This document shows, piece after piece, positions 44,001 to 59,000 of a stretch of 64,000 nucleotides of DNA. Position 1 is the first letter of the stretch. Each line of letters begins with the position of its first letter. This stretch comes from Colias croceus (taxonomy: Eukaryota; Arthropoda; Insecta; Lepidoptera; Pieridae). The stretch lies in contig NC_059545.1 in assembly GCF_905220415.1 (NCBI RefSeq), positions 8,132,001 through 8,196,000 of the forward strand, written 5' to 3'. The notes beneath the pieces were generated by a model that saw only the letters and a program-made list of their open reading frames with translations, made no database searches and was not told where the DNA came from. The position numbers were made by a program, and so were the translations under genes.

Positions 44001-47000
44001 GTATCGATAACGAGGTCATCCTAAATGATTACTAACAAGCTGATTTTTTGTTTTCACTTAGTTAATGTTTATATAATTCAACAGACATATTGTCCTACAA
44101 ATTGCGTAATAAATATTTGAGAACCATCAAATCAAAAAATTTTATCCTTGTTATCTCTGTTAGCTACCACAATCGAGAGTTTCGTACACGAAATTATTCG
44201 GTGTCTCATCAAAATAAAGCTACAAACGGAAAATCAGCTTGATAGTAGTCACTTGCAAAAATGGGCGATGTATCCTGAACTATAGCGTAGAATAATATAA
44301 ATTAGACACAGCTACGACAATATGGTAATCATTTATTACTAAACGTAACTATTACGTTACAATGAATAAATTAAAGACGCGTAAATTATAACGATCGATA
44401 TAATTATGCAAACGAATACGATACGTTAATTTGAACAAGTGTGCTACGTGCGAACAAAGTTATGCAAACATCCTTCTTTAATAGAGCCTTTACGCGAAGG
44501 TTAACGTACCAACTATAGTACTTTATTTTCAACCTTACATATAATTATCATATTTAAAACGTGTTTGTAGAAAAAGCACAACACACATGGCAAATTAACG
44601 AACTTTTTTCTTTTGTGTAAAGATAAACATCTTTTCGAGATACTTTATTTTAATCACAGTTTTACATAGTACAAAAATAAAGAGCCTAATTAATATGAGA
44701 TAGACATTTGAGTAAACAAAACCATCAGATGAAGATTCTACATTTGTATTTCATCTGTGCCTACTATAGCGTTCACAGTTTTATTGCATTAACCACACAA
44801 CATTAGACACGTCACCATGCACACTTCGGGCGTCATAAAAATCGCCATTAACCCACATAAACCAAACATTAACATACACAGAACCACGACCAAGAAAACG
44901 CACGCAATCTAAACTAACAACGCGACCGCATCATATTAAAAACAAACACGAGATACGTAATCTAAAACCACAAACGACCAAGACTTCAAGTGCAGTTATT
45001 TTAATATATTGTACTTACTAGCTTTCCGCCCGCGGCTTCGCCCGCTCTGTCTAAAACCTAATAAGTTATATAGGTATTAAAACTTTCCTCTTGAATCACT
45101 CTATCAATTAAAAAAGCCGCATCAACTATAGTAAAATCCTTTGCGTAGTTTTAAAGATTTAAGCATAGATACATAAGGGCGTAGGGACAGAGAAAACGAC
45201 TTTGTTTTATACTATGTAGTGATGGTTTATTAATAGAGGTCGGCAGCGAAAGGTCAGTAGGATTGACAATGAATGATTCGGTGGTGACACGTGAATACAT
45301 TTTCGCAAAACGATCAAGGGAAGCGTATGCGTGACCGATTACGACATTTAAAGGATATTGAAAATAATTATGTGGATTACTTGCTTCAGCCCCTCGCTCT
45401 TGTTCACATACAACCTAAATCCAAAGCGTAACGTTAATCTTATCCTTAATCTATCTGTAAACTCAATTTTAACGAAGTTCATGTAGTACTTTTCTGTTGA
45501 ACAAGGAACATATATACTACTTGTATCATTAAGTTTTATGTAGTAAGTCGAGAAAAATCAGGATTAGAATATTTACAGCGAACGAAATATTTAAACTAAA
45601 TATTTACTTACGTCTTTTATGCAACATGCATAAAATATTTATTGATGCACCACATTCAGTGCGTTGAGTAACTATATTATTAAACAGATTAACCAAGTAA
45701 ATAAACCTGTTGAATAGTTTTATATCTTCTCAAGCAGACGTAACGCCAACTTTTACTTTTAAACCTGCGTTTGAACCAATCTAATCTATATACATCTCGA
45801 AAAATAGCCCAGAGCGTCCTGCTCGCAGTTTAAAGGCCATAACGCTTAACAAACAGACTAAAACATATAAGATAATCTGGCATCGTGACTATCCTCAAAG
45901 CGCTATACATTTACGCTAATTTCGCAGTGCGTGTCCGAGGCTGCATTGATGCTGCGATCTGCGGCTGGTGCGCGCGCAATGAATTATGGGCGTGGCCGCG
46001 TAATGGGTTATTTTCCTTATCTCGGAGCACTGTTCTATTAATGTTGATATTCTTCTATTGAGCCTCGTTTTCAGATAATTGTATGGAATCATTTCAGCAC
46101 TCGTATTATATTTATTAAAGTACCTAGCGGATATTATATCAGTTCATTTCATGAACATATAGCGTATTCTATTTGCATCGTATTTTTAATATTTTATCAA
46201 GAAATTAGTGTTATCACGTGCTCACGCTCAAACCTCAGAAAGCACGTTCATAACATTAGATGTTTACGTCAAGATGATAAAAACATTTATATTTTATACC
46301 TACTAACATTTTACCTTATCTTTTAATGTAAAGTTTGAAGTTAATTTTAATTAAAGCATACCAAAAAAACGCGTCTTCAAAGGGTTTAACCCATACATTA
46401 ACGAATGCATTAAGAGCGGAAGTCGCTAGCCAAAAATAGGCAACGACATAGCAACCATCAATTAGCGGTCCCAAAATAGATCCCTGGAGGTACCAAGTTA
46501 AATACAAAGAGAATATAAACGTGCTCACTAATATCTTTGTTTCCAATACTTAAAACGTATACCACTTCACTCTAATGATGTAAGACATGTGGAGTCTCTA
46601 ATAGAATGTGTATTTTTAACTATTGCGTCTGTAATAATCTTATTTGAAGTTGTAAGTTAGTTATTAAATTATTCAACACGAATGTAAATCATGACTATTT
46701 GTTTTCCTTTTGTTTTCTATTTTGTATCGGTGCAGAATTTGTTTTGATATTTTTTAACTTCTAATTAATGATCTAAGGAAGTAATAGCGATGCCAATTAA
46801 AATAATGAAAAACAGTATATCAATTATATTAGTTTGCTAATACTTAAAAATTTCATTATTTTTCAGGGGCCTTCACTACATGCACTGATTGCTAGAATCC
46901 TTACGCAAATAATATCAAATTGAGTAAATTTATATTACATCGTGTTCACAGCCAAGTCTGCAATGATGTCACACTCAAAATAAATAGAAAGGTGTCGGTC

Positions 47001-50000
47001 AAGGCCACGCATAATAATTGCAATGAGTAAAAAATAACGAACCTTCTATGGCTTATAATTTTAACCAACTAACCTTGATTTTATTAATTCTTACCAGCGT
47101 ATCACATCAAAAATCACGACTCGTTTTAAAATGAAATGAATATACCTAATTTCTTGTAGGAATATCATATTTTGTTGCGGACAGAAAATATCTTGCCGGC
47201 AATCTAGCAAACCTATCTACTTAAGTCGGTATCTCGTCATTTTTTTGATTATTAGGTAATTCAGGTCATGATACATTTGCAATTGTATGAAATACGGAGA
47301 AGCAGAGAGCATTACGTGGTACAATATGCTAATGTGCGACTGGAGTCGAAAAGCGTGTCGCATAAAAGCAAAATAAATATACGGAGTCACGCTTGCCAGC
47401 ACATGATCATGAAAGGGATAGTTGATATCACAGGAAATGGTAGTTTACGAAAACAAAATGGAAAAACTAGACAAAGACAATAAGTAGGACGTATAGTTTA
47501 AATGCCAAAAAGGTAAGGTGAGCTAAATTTATCCAAAGATCAAATCAAATGGCATTTAAATGACACCAAGGAGTCGTTGTAATATGTACTAGTTTGAATA
47601 AGATATCATCCCATGAGATATCTTACTACTGTACATTTTCCTGTAATTTATATATAGATGAGGAAATACATTAAATCCGAAGCTTAATTGGTATTAATTA
47701 AAATGCCTTTCATATAAGAATTGTAGAAACTTATCGTTCGAATCCAATTAAAAATATAGAACACCATACCGCGAATCAAGATGGTAGAGGGAAACGACTT
47801 TCCACGCACATACTTTATCTGTAGGAAATGCACTTTCTTGAGCGCTATACCGAGTCTGCTTCCCGGAATACCAAGGAAGGTGAAACTCAAAATGCTAATG
47901 TGCAGAGATCTGACCGCTTTTCGCAACAAAATTTATGCTTTGAATAAAACCTCGCACGTAAACGCAGCAGTCTTAAACGCAAGGCTCGTAGTAGGTAGAT
48001 ACTATACGATAACAATTTCTTATCAATAGTGAAAGTCCTGGCTTGTTTAACGAAAATAGTCGCGTGCTTGGTGAGACAAGTATTAGCTCAGTAGACTAAT
48101 ATTAATTTGTCAGTTACTCTCTCCGATTTATCAATTATAATTATATGTGCCACTTTATTGTATTTACTCTTGCGAAATGCACATTAATACCAGTTTATAA
48201 TTACATTACGTTTATTATTTATTTGGATAAAATAAAATTCACATTTTAATGTAATAATTTATTGTAACGTAAATAAAATTGTATTATCTAGTATATTAGT
48301 CACACTCCAATTATATTTACAAATTATTTTGAAAGCTGAAATTATTTGTCGTCGGAATATTGGTTCCAAATTTTTGTAATAATTAATTATTATTGATAAA
48401 TCGATCACATGGAGCGCTAATTTGAACTTAAATTCCAACACGTCGATATGTATTGTGGAAGTTTGATGACCGGCGTGCTCAGAGCAGAGGGTTCCACCCC
48501 TCGAGCGCAGACAGCCGGGGTTGGAAACACGAGCGACGCTTCTTTCGCACATAAACAATATCCAGCTCGATAATTTGCGCTAAATTTACCTCTCAAATGC
48601 AGTGTATACAAACATAGAACCGGTCCGATTATAACACGCTAACAACAATTCCAAACTGAAGATACCATACTTAGCCGGAGTAAACAAACCGCATTGTATA
48701 ATATTTGTAAATATGTACTCACCGGTGAAACGGTTATGACGAGCGAACACGAAAAAATCCGGCTGATAACAAACAATCAATAAAATCCATCCATAATCAC
48801 TCACACATCACTTAATTGCGAATAAATCTAAACTATAAATTGTACTATTTATTACAGTGTAACATATTGCACGTAAATATTGCTATCGATCGCGTCCCGT
48901 CTGCCCTTTGGACGCTATTCACATTACTCTATCTTTGATTGAGCCGAGAGTATTATGTAGTAGGTAAATGTGTATTTTTATTATTATAATATTTAGAATC
49001 GTGTTTTCGATCAGCTGTGTGCTAACGACCGGTGGGCTGTACGGACGGGCGCGTATGCCGCGCGCGACTGACTGTGTAGTGTGTGTTGTGCTCACCGCTA
49101 GGTTTCGTCCGGACGTCGGAGGCGCGGCCCGTTACCTACGCTTACAACTCTACACTACACGTAAACAAACAACGTATTCTTAGTTTAGTTTACACTCGAA
49201 ACTGCATTTCGGTAAGTTAGGTATTACGAGGATACGGTTCCTTCCAATGAACAAGAAACTACACTTAAGGAACGAACGCTCGAAAGCTCTTATAAAGCTT
49301 ATAGAGCAAAAATATTATTTTTTTTTAACTTTTACATTTCGAAATCAAAAAAACTCACCGCCACGCTTATCATTGTTATTCAATTAAGGTAATCTGTACA
49401 TCAGTAAGAGATAAGGAAAGATATTAATTCACACAACATAAACTTCACTAAAAGTAGATAATAACATGCACATATTATATAGAGCAGATGTCATAAAAAG
49501 TTAGAAAGCAAACCGAAATAAATCAGCGGTGGTTATCTTCCTGCTCGCCGGTGACTCGGTTATTGTTACTATAATATAACAAGTCTATTGTGCAAGTACA
49601 GCATCTGCCAGGCATTCTATTCAAACAGTGACCTTTGCGATTCAGCCGTGTGCACCAACACGTGCGATTCAAACATCTTGAACTAAACTTTAAACAGCGT
49701 TGGTTGCTTTGGACATTCTGAATTTTTTAATAAAATTGCTTATATTATATCCATAAAACCGTTTCTACCAATGTTCTGAGAAACAACTCCTTGATAAGAT
49801 GTAAACTGGTTTCGAAGTTGGAACGTTTAAACTTTAAAAACATTAGAATAGACGACGCGACGACTCCGGCGTAGGTACATTAAAAACCGAAAACGGATAC
49901 CAAAAATAGAGACAAAAACGGTCGTCGAATTATGGAACGTGGGAAAATGTAAAAGTTAGATAAATAAAGACTCAAACTCAAAAAGCGGGAGAACCGTGAC

Positions 50001-53000
50001 TCTGTCGTTTTTATTGATTATCAAATCTATCGAAGGTCAAATCGAGAGACAGCGCGGTCGACAAACTATCCGGTTTTAAAACTTGTATATTTTACATAAT
50101 ATTTTGTGACAAAAATTAACACATTCTACGATACCCACATTCTTAAAAGTCGTGTGCTTTATCAGCTGTGGCCTGTCATTGTCTTTTTTTGAGGTCATTA
50201 TAAATTCATAATTTTACACTTTCTGTATTCAGATTCATTACAATGTTTTACTAGTCTCTTCTTTACGGACATTTATTGTTAAAAGCCGTAAACACAGATA
50301 GAACCCAGAGCCTCTGAACGCTCATAAATCAACCACTACCTCTATATCTTGATTGCGAACATCCATACGAACGGTACTCAATTAAATACAAATCTTACAT
50401 CGCACAACACTAAACGCAACGAAAATACATACCAACAAAACCAGAGCACCAGACCAATCATGTTATAAATCAGTTCAAATTAATAGCAGATATGAGATAA
50501 CGCTTACGCACAGAAATCAAAGTCGGGCGCACATTGCGTTTCAAGCGGATCTATCAGTGACCATTATCTCACTCACATTAACCCACATCCGTACATAACA
50601 TTACGTACTCGGAACATGAACAGGCAGTGCACCGTGCACTAATGCAATCTGTTGAAACCGAGAGTTATAAAATTTCTAACACGCGCTCGTTCGTTCCGTT
50701 GCTATTGGTTACGCGGCTCTAATGAGACAACTTATTTATAGGTATTGTATAATGTTTCGTGGTGATCGAAATGGTTTTTGGATGCTGTGGTAGTTTATTA
50801 CCTACATTTTAAAAATAAAATTTAAATTTCACAACTGATACATTCATAAATAATTAGAATATGAGCTCTATCGAACATCAAGTCAAAACCATCATTAGAA
50901 CAGTAACCATAATCACTTTCCGTTCATTGCATGGTGGTATACTTGAGTCTAATTTAGTACCCAATTACTGCTATACTTATAAAATATGTATATATATATA
51001 TGGTTCCAAATAGCCGTTCCTTAAGCATAAACTCTCATTGCTATTCAGAAGCGTTCACATTTGCACATACTAGTACCACAGAGGAATGCACCTGCGACAA
51101 TCCACAAACTTAGTTAATAAAATTACAGTCTAGACTCGGTCTAGACGCAATAGCCAGTGACTAGGAACTGTTTATGAGTCCAAAGCTAAAATCGATCGAC
51201 CAACAGAATTGTTGACTTTTCATTTCCACGAATTTTACTCACAAATGGATTGGAATACTGAAAAATGGGTTTTATTTTACATTTTATAACAGATGGGATA
51301 AGCGAGTGTCTAGACGACTCGGACGTATAATAAATCACAGGAGTTCACAGAAAATATATTATTTTCTATATAACATCGTAGATACATGCATATTACAACA
51401 ACAACATATGCAACTTTTTTACTCTACATACCTACCTACTACTGATATACAATATTAATAAGAAAACAAATCACGATGAAATCAATCAAATACCTCGCTT
51501 TTATATACCTAGCTTAATTCCATTCAAATTTACTTCTATTTACATGAAGTCGTTTGAAAATATGCTTCTCAATCATTATAAAAATAATTCCAGAAAACTT
51601 TAGCTTCAAGCTACCTCCATAAACCAACACTAGGTACACTATCATATCATTCAATTCAAACAAAAAACCTAATGGTCCGGGAGCCAGAAGCAGATTTTAT
51701 GACCAAGTTCCTCTCAAGCGGTAATTAGTAAAATGCATCAAAGTATAGTATTATGAAGCCTCGTGAACGTCAGCTGGAGCTCGGTTGGGGGGGTGAGCGG
51801 TTGTAGCCTCCCACACACGTAAGAAAAAAAAGTATATTCATTCATTTCCTCTCAGCTAAAAATTTGTCAAATTGTAGCTAACCCAATATCTCAACGAAAA
51901 ATAATAATCAGCTGGTTACAGCATGGTGTATTATACGTCAGCTGGTGTCTAGAATATAATGAGACATTAACAAAATCATCAAGATACGTGGAGTTCCATC
52001 AACATAAGTCCCCGTAAAAGATAAGTAATAACTTTATTAATTATATATTATACTATTATTTTTTTAATAATTATAGTTAACTAATGTTTTTAGTGGGTTA
52101 TTTCATATTTGTTACACTTTTAGGTAGTTATGTGAATTTGATGATATGATAGTTATTTTTAAATGCAGTTTATAATATTTGTAAAAACATGTTTACCGAT
52201 GTGGCTGAATGTACGTAGTACCCCGATCATGCGCACAACTAACCACCTCCAAGTACCTTATTACTGCCTATATTATGCTAGCGTGTGTTGCTTGAATTTT
52301 TAAAAATAACGATAATAATTAAAGATACGTCATTTCATCTCAAATGAAAATTTGTGAGCTGATTGTTAATATACTGATGCGATAAATAAAAAAAATCAGC
52401 TAGCAATAATTCGAGGAAAACCTAGTCAGTTGATGCATATAAATTGGCAATAGATGCTTCTGTCTAACTCCTATGTAATAACTTTCAAAGTATCAGCTGA
52501 CGGTTTTTCCACCAAGATACAGCCAGCTGACCTATATATATATCCACAGTTACATATAAGCTATCATCAGGTAAATTTTTGTTTGAGAGGAAATCACGGA
52601 AAATAATTTTATTTTTTTCATGTTCGAGACACCAGCTGACGTATAATACACCATGTTGTAACCAGCTGATTATTTTTTTTCGTTGAGATATTGGGTTAGC
52701 TACAATTTGACAAATTTTTAGCTGAGAGGAAATGAATGAATGTATTTTTTTTTCCTACGTGCGTGGGAGGCTACAACCGCTCACCCCCCCGACCGAGCGC
52801 CAGCTGACGTTCACGAGGCTTTATAATACTATACTCTGATGCGTCTGACGAATTATCTCTTGAGAGGAAATAATTAACCAAATTTGCACCTGGCTCCCTA
52901 ACCATAACGCATTGCATAAAATCAAATGACGTAAATCACAAGTGTCGCCTGTACAAGCCAACAACTTCCTATACCTTTATATGGTGATATCGGAACCGAA

Positions 53001-56000
53001 CGAAAGCTTACTGTCGCCTTGTTATTGTCACTATGGTGAGATGTGCGATTCTAAAGCATAGATACGTATGAATATACGGAAGTAGAACTATTCAAGTACT
53101 AGCGCTTATGAATATTTAATAGTGGTTGGTGTTGAAAGTAAAAGGGTTTCAAATAGCTTATAACTAATAATGCAAAAACTTAGAAGTACGAGGATAGAAA
53201 AGCGAAAATGCTTATCAGAGGTTTTGTGTCATTAGTGAGTATGAATTAAATGATATTTTAGTGTACTAACACGATCGAATATTACAGTTTCTAACAAATC
53301 TTTATAGATTGACTGTACAGCATGTACTAAGGTTAAATTTTCAATGCTTACATGAAGGTAATAAATACAATGTATCGATACGACTTACTCATACAATCTG
53401 TAGTAATAAATCTCAACTCCACGTTTTCTTATCAAGCGGTCTATTACTGTATTCACAAGTGTAACCATTTGATACGTTAATTCACTATTAAACTAACAAC
53501 TAATATCACTTTTATTAAGTAGATAAAGATTTTAACTAGGTACCTATACATAAGTACTACGATAATAATATAGGTACATGAAATGATGTCAAATCCTAAC
53601 TTCATATTATAATAAATGCGAAAGTTCTGTCTGTTTTTTCTTAAACGCTTCAATCATTGAACCGATTTGGATGAAATGGTTCAGAGATAGTTGGAGACAG
53701 TGAGAAAGGGCATAGGATAGGTTTTATTCCAATAATCACACACGAACGGGAACTACCTATGCGGGTTTGAGTTTATCTACGCCGTACCTACGCGGACGAA
53801 GCCGCGGGCGGAAAGCTAGTGTTCAAGAAGTTATTCCTCACTAAGATTATGTAGAAATGAAATAAACACTACAATTACCAAGTTTCAATTCAGTAGAAGA
53901 AAACGGATCTGCAAGTCTCAAGAAAACATAAGTCTTATAATTGACATAATGTTCACTTTCCTTCATACGTATTACGTACATTCTTGTAATAAAGATTAGC
54001 GAAGTCATCGCATTGGAAACAAGTGCTAATCAAGGCAGTAATTTGTCCAATCCGAACACTACTGTCTCATAACTTCCCACTCGATTGCGCTTCCCGTCTG
54101 TGACCTTTATTTTTCACTAATTTAGTCCTAGAGACGCTGTTGTATAAGATAACTTTTTTACATAAGTAATCTATAATATAAAAATGAATCGCAAAATGTG
54201 TTGGTAAGCGCATAACTCGAGAACAACTGAACCGATTTCGTTAATTCTTTTTTTATTACATTTCTTGAAGAACGAGGATGGTTCTTATGGAGAGAAAACG
54301 TATAAATGTACCACGGGCGAAGCCGGGGCGGACCGCTAGTCTTATATATAAAAATGAATCGCAAAATGTGTTGGTAAGCGCATAACTCGAGAACAACTGA
54401 ACCGATTTCGTTAATTATTTTTTTATTACATTTCTTGAAGTACGAGGATGGTTCTTATGGAGAGAAAACGTAAAAATGTACCACGGGCGAAGCCGGGGCG
54501 GACCACTAGTTAATAATATAAATGAGTATTTTCATACATACTTATTCGCTGAATCGGGATTTATTATTTTAGAAAAAATATAAAAGAGTATCAGTCAGCA
54601 ACATCTATAGCAAACTTTTTCAAACATTGAAATTATTAGCTCTACTCTCTATTATCAATCTAAAATATTTAACTAGAAATACCATGAATAAATTCATGTA
54701 TTTTGTACTTTTACAGTAAATAGTACTTTAATAGAAACAAAAAACGTAACGGTTCAGTCTATAAAAACTGTGAGAAAGTTCTCGTTTATACTTTTTTCTT
54801 TTACCACGGAAGCAGACCCTTTTAATTCAATACAGGCCAGCCCGTGCACTGTAGGTCGATGCGTCTACCATGACGACGAGAATCAATAGTCAAATCATTG
54901 TAACGGAACGCTCTCAGGCGTAAAATGTATTGATGCCGTTATTTGGCGCGTTAAATTTGCTACTGTTACAATAAAACAACAACACACTGTCGCATCGATA
55001 AAAGTTTATGAAAGTAGAACAAAGTAATTCACATTATTTCATAGTAGGTATGCTATCAAATTATAATATCATACAATTTACGCATTATTTTTTGTATACT
55101 TATCCATTTGTTTTTTTTTTTCTAACAGAACTAAAAAAATCAAATACAAAAGCATGTCACGCTCTTAGACTACGCATATTTTTATCCCGTGGTCATTGAA
55201 CCGATCAATGTATGTAGTTGTTATCGTCACATCGTAATATTTCTCATCTTTAAGCGGATTATAATTAACAGTTTTCAACAGATGTTAAGAAGGTCACTTA
55301 GTTTTAAAAATATTTATGTGTCATTTTTTAACCTTATTATATTAATTGATGCCATTTATGTGTTAATAAGATCTGTTACTTGGCCAATTAAAATTAGTGG
55401 AAACTGGCTGTCTCATATCTTTTTTTGTAGGAAAGAAAAAACTTGCTCGAATACTTCAAACTGGTAAAAACAACGTCCTTGGCCTCAGCCTATTATTATG
55501 ATACAAACGAATAAGGAGAATTACCTACCCCTCGCGAGATTCTTATTAAACTCATATTTCTGATACATATATGTAGGAGAAATGTGAATACATAATATAA
55601 TAAATCCAGCATCTTTCATCCCAAGCAAAATAAACCAACAATTTAGTTATTTGATGTTAATGTTTAGAGATATATCTTAACTTATACCTGATACACTTGG
55701 TAAATAAATCACATACTTATTCAAACAAAAATTAAGAACAATCCTATCAAGATGGTACGGTAAACAGTTGCGATATTTCAATAATCGCCAAGCTGGGTTT
55801 GTAGGCCACATTGTGTAACGTACATAATTGGTCGAATTGCGTGCGCGCTACCGACTCCGGTAGTTTTTTCACTTACAATTCTCTGACATGACTAATTGAC
55901 AGTGCGACCGATTTTCACGTTGGAATGTGTTAATCTATTTATAGTAATGAGTGTGAAATTAATTACTATTTTTTATACAGGGTGTCCCACTATTGGTATA

Positions 56001-59000
56001 CTCAACGCGAAGGGCTTTGTAGTTTTGCATACACTGATCACGTAAAAAATACTTAAACAACAAAATTATGTCAAATTTTTTTTGCTAAATAAATTTGAAA
56101 GAAATTTAAGAATTCATCTGTTTGAAAAAAAGTGCGTCTGGAATTTTTACGTACCCAGCGTATGCAAAACTATAACCTCCATTGAGCTTAGTATACCAAC
56201 AGTGGGACACCCTGAATACTTATACCAAATTATAAATTAACACTTAGATATATTTCTAGTGTAGATATAGTTAGATATTTAATTAATGAGTGTGAAATTT
56301 GTTACCGATTTTTTATTTACCATATTACAAAATTACACTTTATATTTATGGTCTTGTATACTTAATTAAAATATATACGTATCAATGGAGTGAATACGTA
56401 TTATTTGCAGAGGTCGTACACCCCATGCAGACCGTTAACTCTCAAATTGCATGCACTTGTAAAATTCACGTTCGAAATTACCAGACCCTAAAATTGCTAA
56501 TTTTCAACCGGAAAATTATGTAACGAAATTAACCAGTATACAAGTAAAACCGGATTGAGAACAGCATGAATTTTAGAATGTTTATGTTATTACAATTTGG
56601 TCGTATACATACATACTTTGCAATTTTGTATCAAACATCGGATGCCATTTCATAAATGAAATAATAATATTTAGTAATGTATTAAAATACGATTAAGATC
56701 GATCATGATTCAATAATTATGAAATAACATGCAGATAAACCAGGAGATAAATAGGCAGATAAACCTTAAACATTCGTTTACAATTATTCATCAAACTATA
56801 ATAATTCTTCAATCAATAAACAGCCAATACAGAAAGCTTTCCCAACTCTATAATCCTCATAACAGTGACTACTAACTCATCCAGAATCACATTTCAATAC
56901 ATCGCTACTTACATTTGTAACTTTATCATTCCAATACATCGTCATCCATACAAACGCCGCAATGTATCACGAACACAATACAACTTCACACAACAGTAGC
57001 AGTCGACAGATGATCAATAGGTTATGCTTTATGAATCATAACGTACGTCGGTAATCCCGCGCGGAGAAAGCTCACTTCCTACCGATATATTATATTACGA
57101 TTGCATCCACACTTCGAGAACAGGTTTATGGTGTCTGCACTGTATGATTGGACACAATTGTTTTTTGTTTCATGGTGAAACTGAGAGTATTACGACACTA
57201 TTATAGAAAGTATTTATATTTTACTAGCTTTATGACGAGACTCTCATAATCCCATATTCCAACCCTCTGAAATTTTAATCTCTGAATAAAAAATAGCAAT
57301 AATTCTGCTTGCCTTTATATTTTATTTTAGACAAATATTCCTTGAAAAATATCATATTTAGCCCATGAGTTTTGTTTACCATGTATGTATCACCGTAAAT
57401 TCTTCGACATCGTCACTACTCAAGTATTTAGCACTTTCTCACATCTACAAAAAGCTACAAACCCAATAATACACCTATCATAAACATGACCATTCAAAAA
57501 CCAGTTCCAAATCGCACATCAACATTGTATGCAAATAACTGCGGCTGTAATATTTCAAAACATTACCGATTTGTCAGCTTTCGCCAAGCACAGACATCCG
57601 ATATCTAAACCAGGCGAGCGTTAAGAGTTGCGACATCTAATCGCAGTGAAAATATTAAGGCGGCTTCACATTAGTGCCGCGAATTCACGCTCGAATTCAT
57701 GGTACGAATTCACCGCACAAGTCGTATTCTCCACATTCATAGATGCTCAAACATTTAATTATTATTAATTTAAACTTCATTCGCACTTTTGAATAGTCAT
57801 AACATATTTATTACATTTACCACCAAAATCACTACGTTGGGCCGCGAATTTGAATGTACGTGCGTACGTATAAAAAAGCCGCGCGAAGGAGGCGCGAATC
57901 CCTTGACGCGGGACAAAATACCGACTATGATCGAGAAACAGCAGCAGATCATCGCGAAATCCATCCACACTCACGTTCACGCTTATTCACGAAGTTTCGC
58001 GGCACGAATGTAGAGTCACCATTACGAGTTGCGACATCGAATCGCAGTGAAAATATTAGACTGAAATCATATTTTTCACAAATTGGGACCGTGAAGCGTT
58101 GCGGCATCGATTTAACGTCGCGTTCACGTATTGCTGCGGTTTAATAAATTGTCTATGACATACAAATAGAGAATATGCAGTACGTAATGTGCCTATGTAA
58201 TATGGTTGTTATAGTTTAGTAGATTGATGAAATTAGTAAGATGTAAGGATAGGTTTGATCAGATCGAGTTACAAAAAGCGTGTACATATATTTAAAATAA
58301 TAATTAATTAACTTTTTGTCATATTATATAGCAAAGATATAATTCATATTAAAATAATATTAAAATTAATTCCGTATATTGTAAGTAAGGCACATCATAT
58401 CTCTTTCAAGTATAAAATTATTTCAAGTCTTAGATTTTTATTTTTTCTCTTCCTTGGTTTTAAAACATATCCCCCAATTTTACGCTCACGCATCAACTAC
58501 AGAACCAAAGAAATCAAACTGTTTTTCTCAAATCACTATGTTTTATAACAAATTATTATGACAATAATTTTAGCAATACTTCATACCGTGAAACGAAAAC
58601 AAAAAGTGTGAAATTACATTTAATGAGTCGGTCGTTATAACGAATTTCACGCGACGCAGCATCACAAATCTATATATAATAGAATAGATAGAAAGATCAA
58701 TAAACTTATTTTTTTATAATACCGCTAAAAAGTGTAGAATTTAATTACAGAAAAAGCATATTTTTGTCTACGGAATACGTAACCATTTTACGTTAAAATC
58801 AAACTTTTTAATACGAGTAGGTGCTAGGTATAGATAGTTTTTTTTTTTTATTTAAGGATTCGCAGCAAATTCTCTTTAACGTAGATATTTAAAAATATAT
58901 TATTAATTATTCAATATTTATCCCATTTGAAAACTATAGTACTCTATCCATATGCCTACATGTGTTATCGTAAAGTTTCCATCAATTTTAAAATTTTCAT

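Noticed and set aside
46316..46546. 76-codon hydrophobic minus-strand frame vaguely like the last helix of a GPCR (SALNAFVNVW)
   Set aside because: The key NPxxY residues are absent, only one or two helices exist and no neighbouring exon fits. Most likely chance.
48417..48611. GC-rich minus-strand segment (ASLVFPTPAV...) considered as a supervillin exon
   Set aside because: No acceptable acceptor/donor pair in a phase that fits neighbours; left as an unexplained GC-rich patch.
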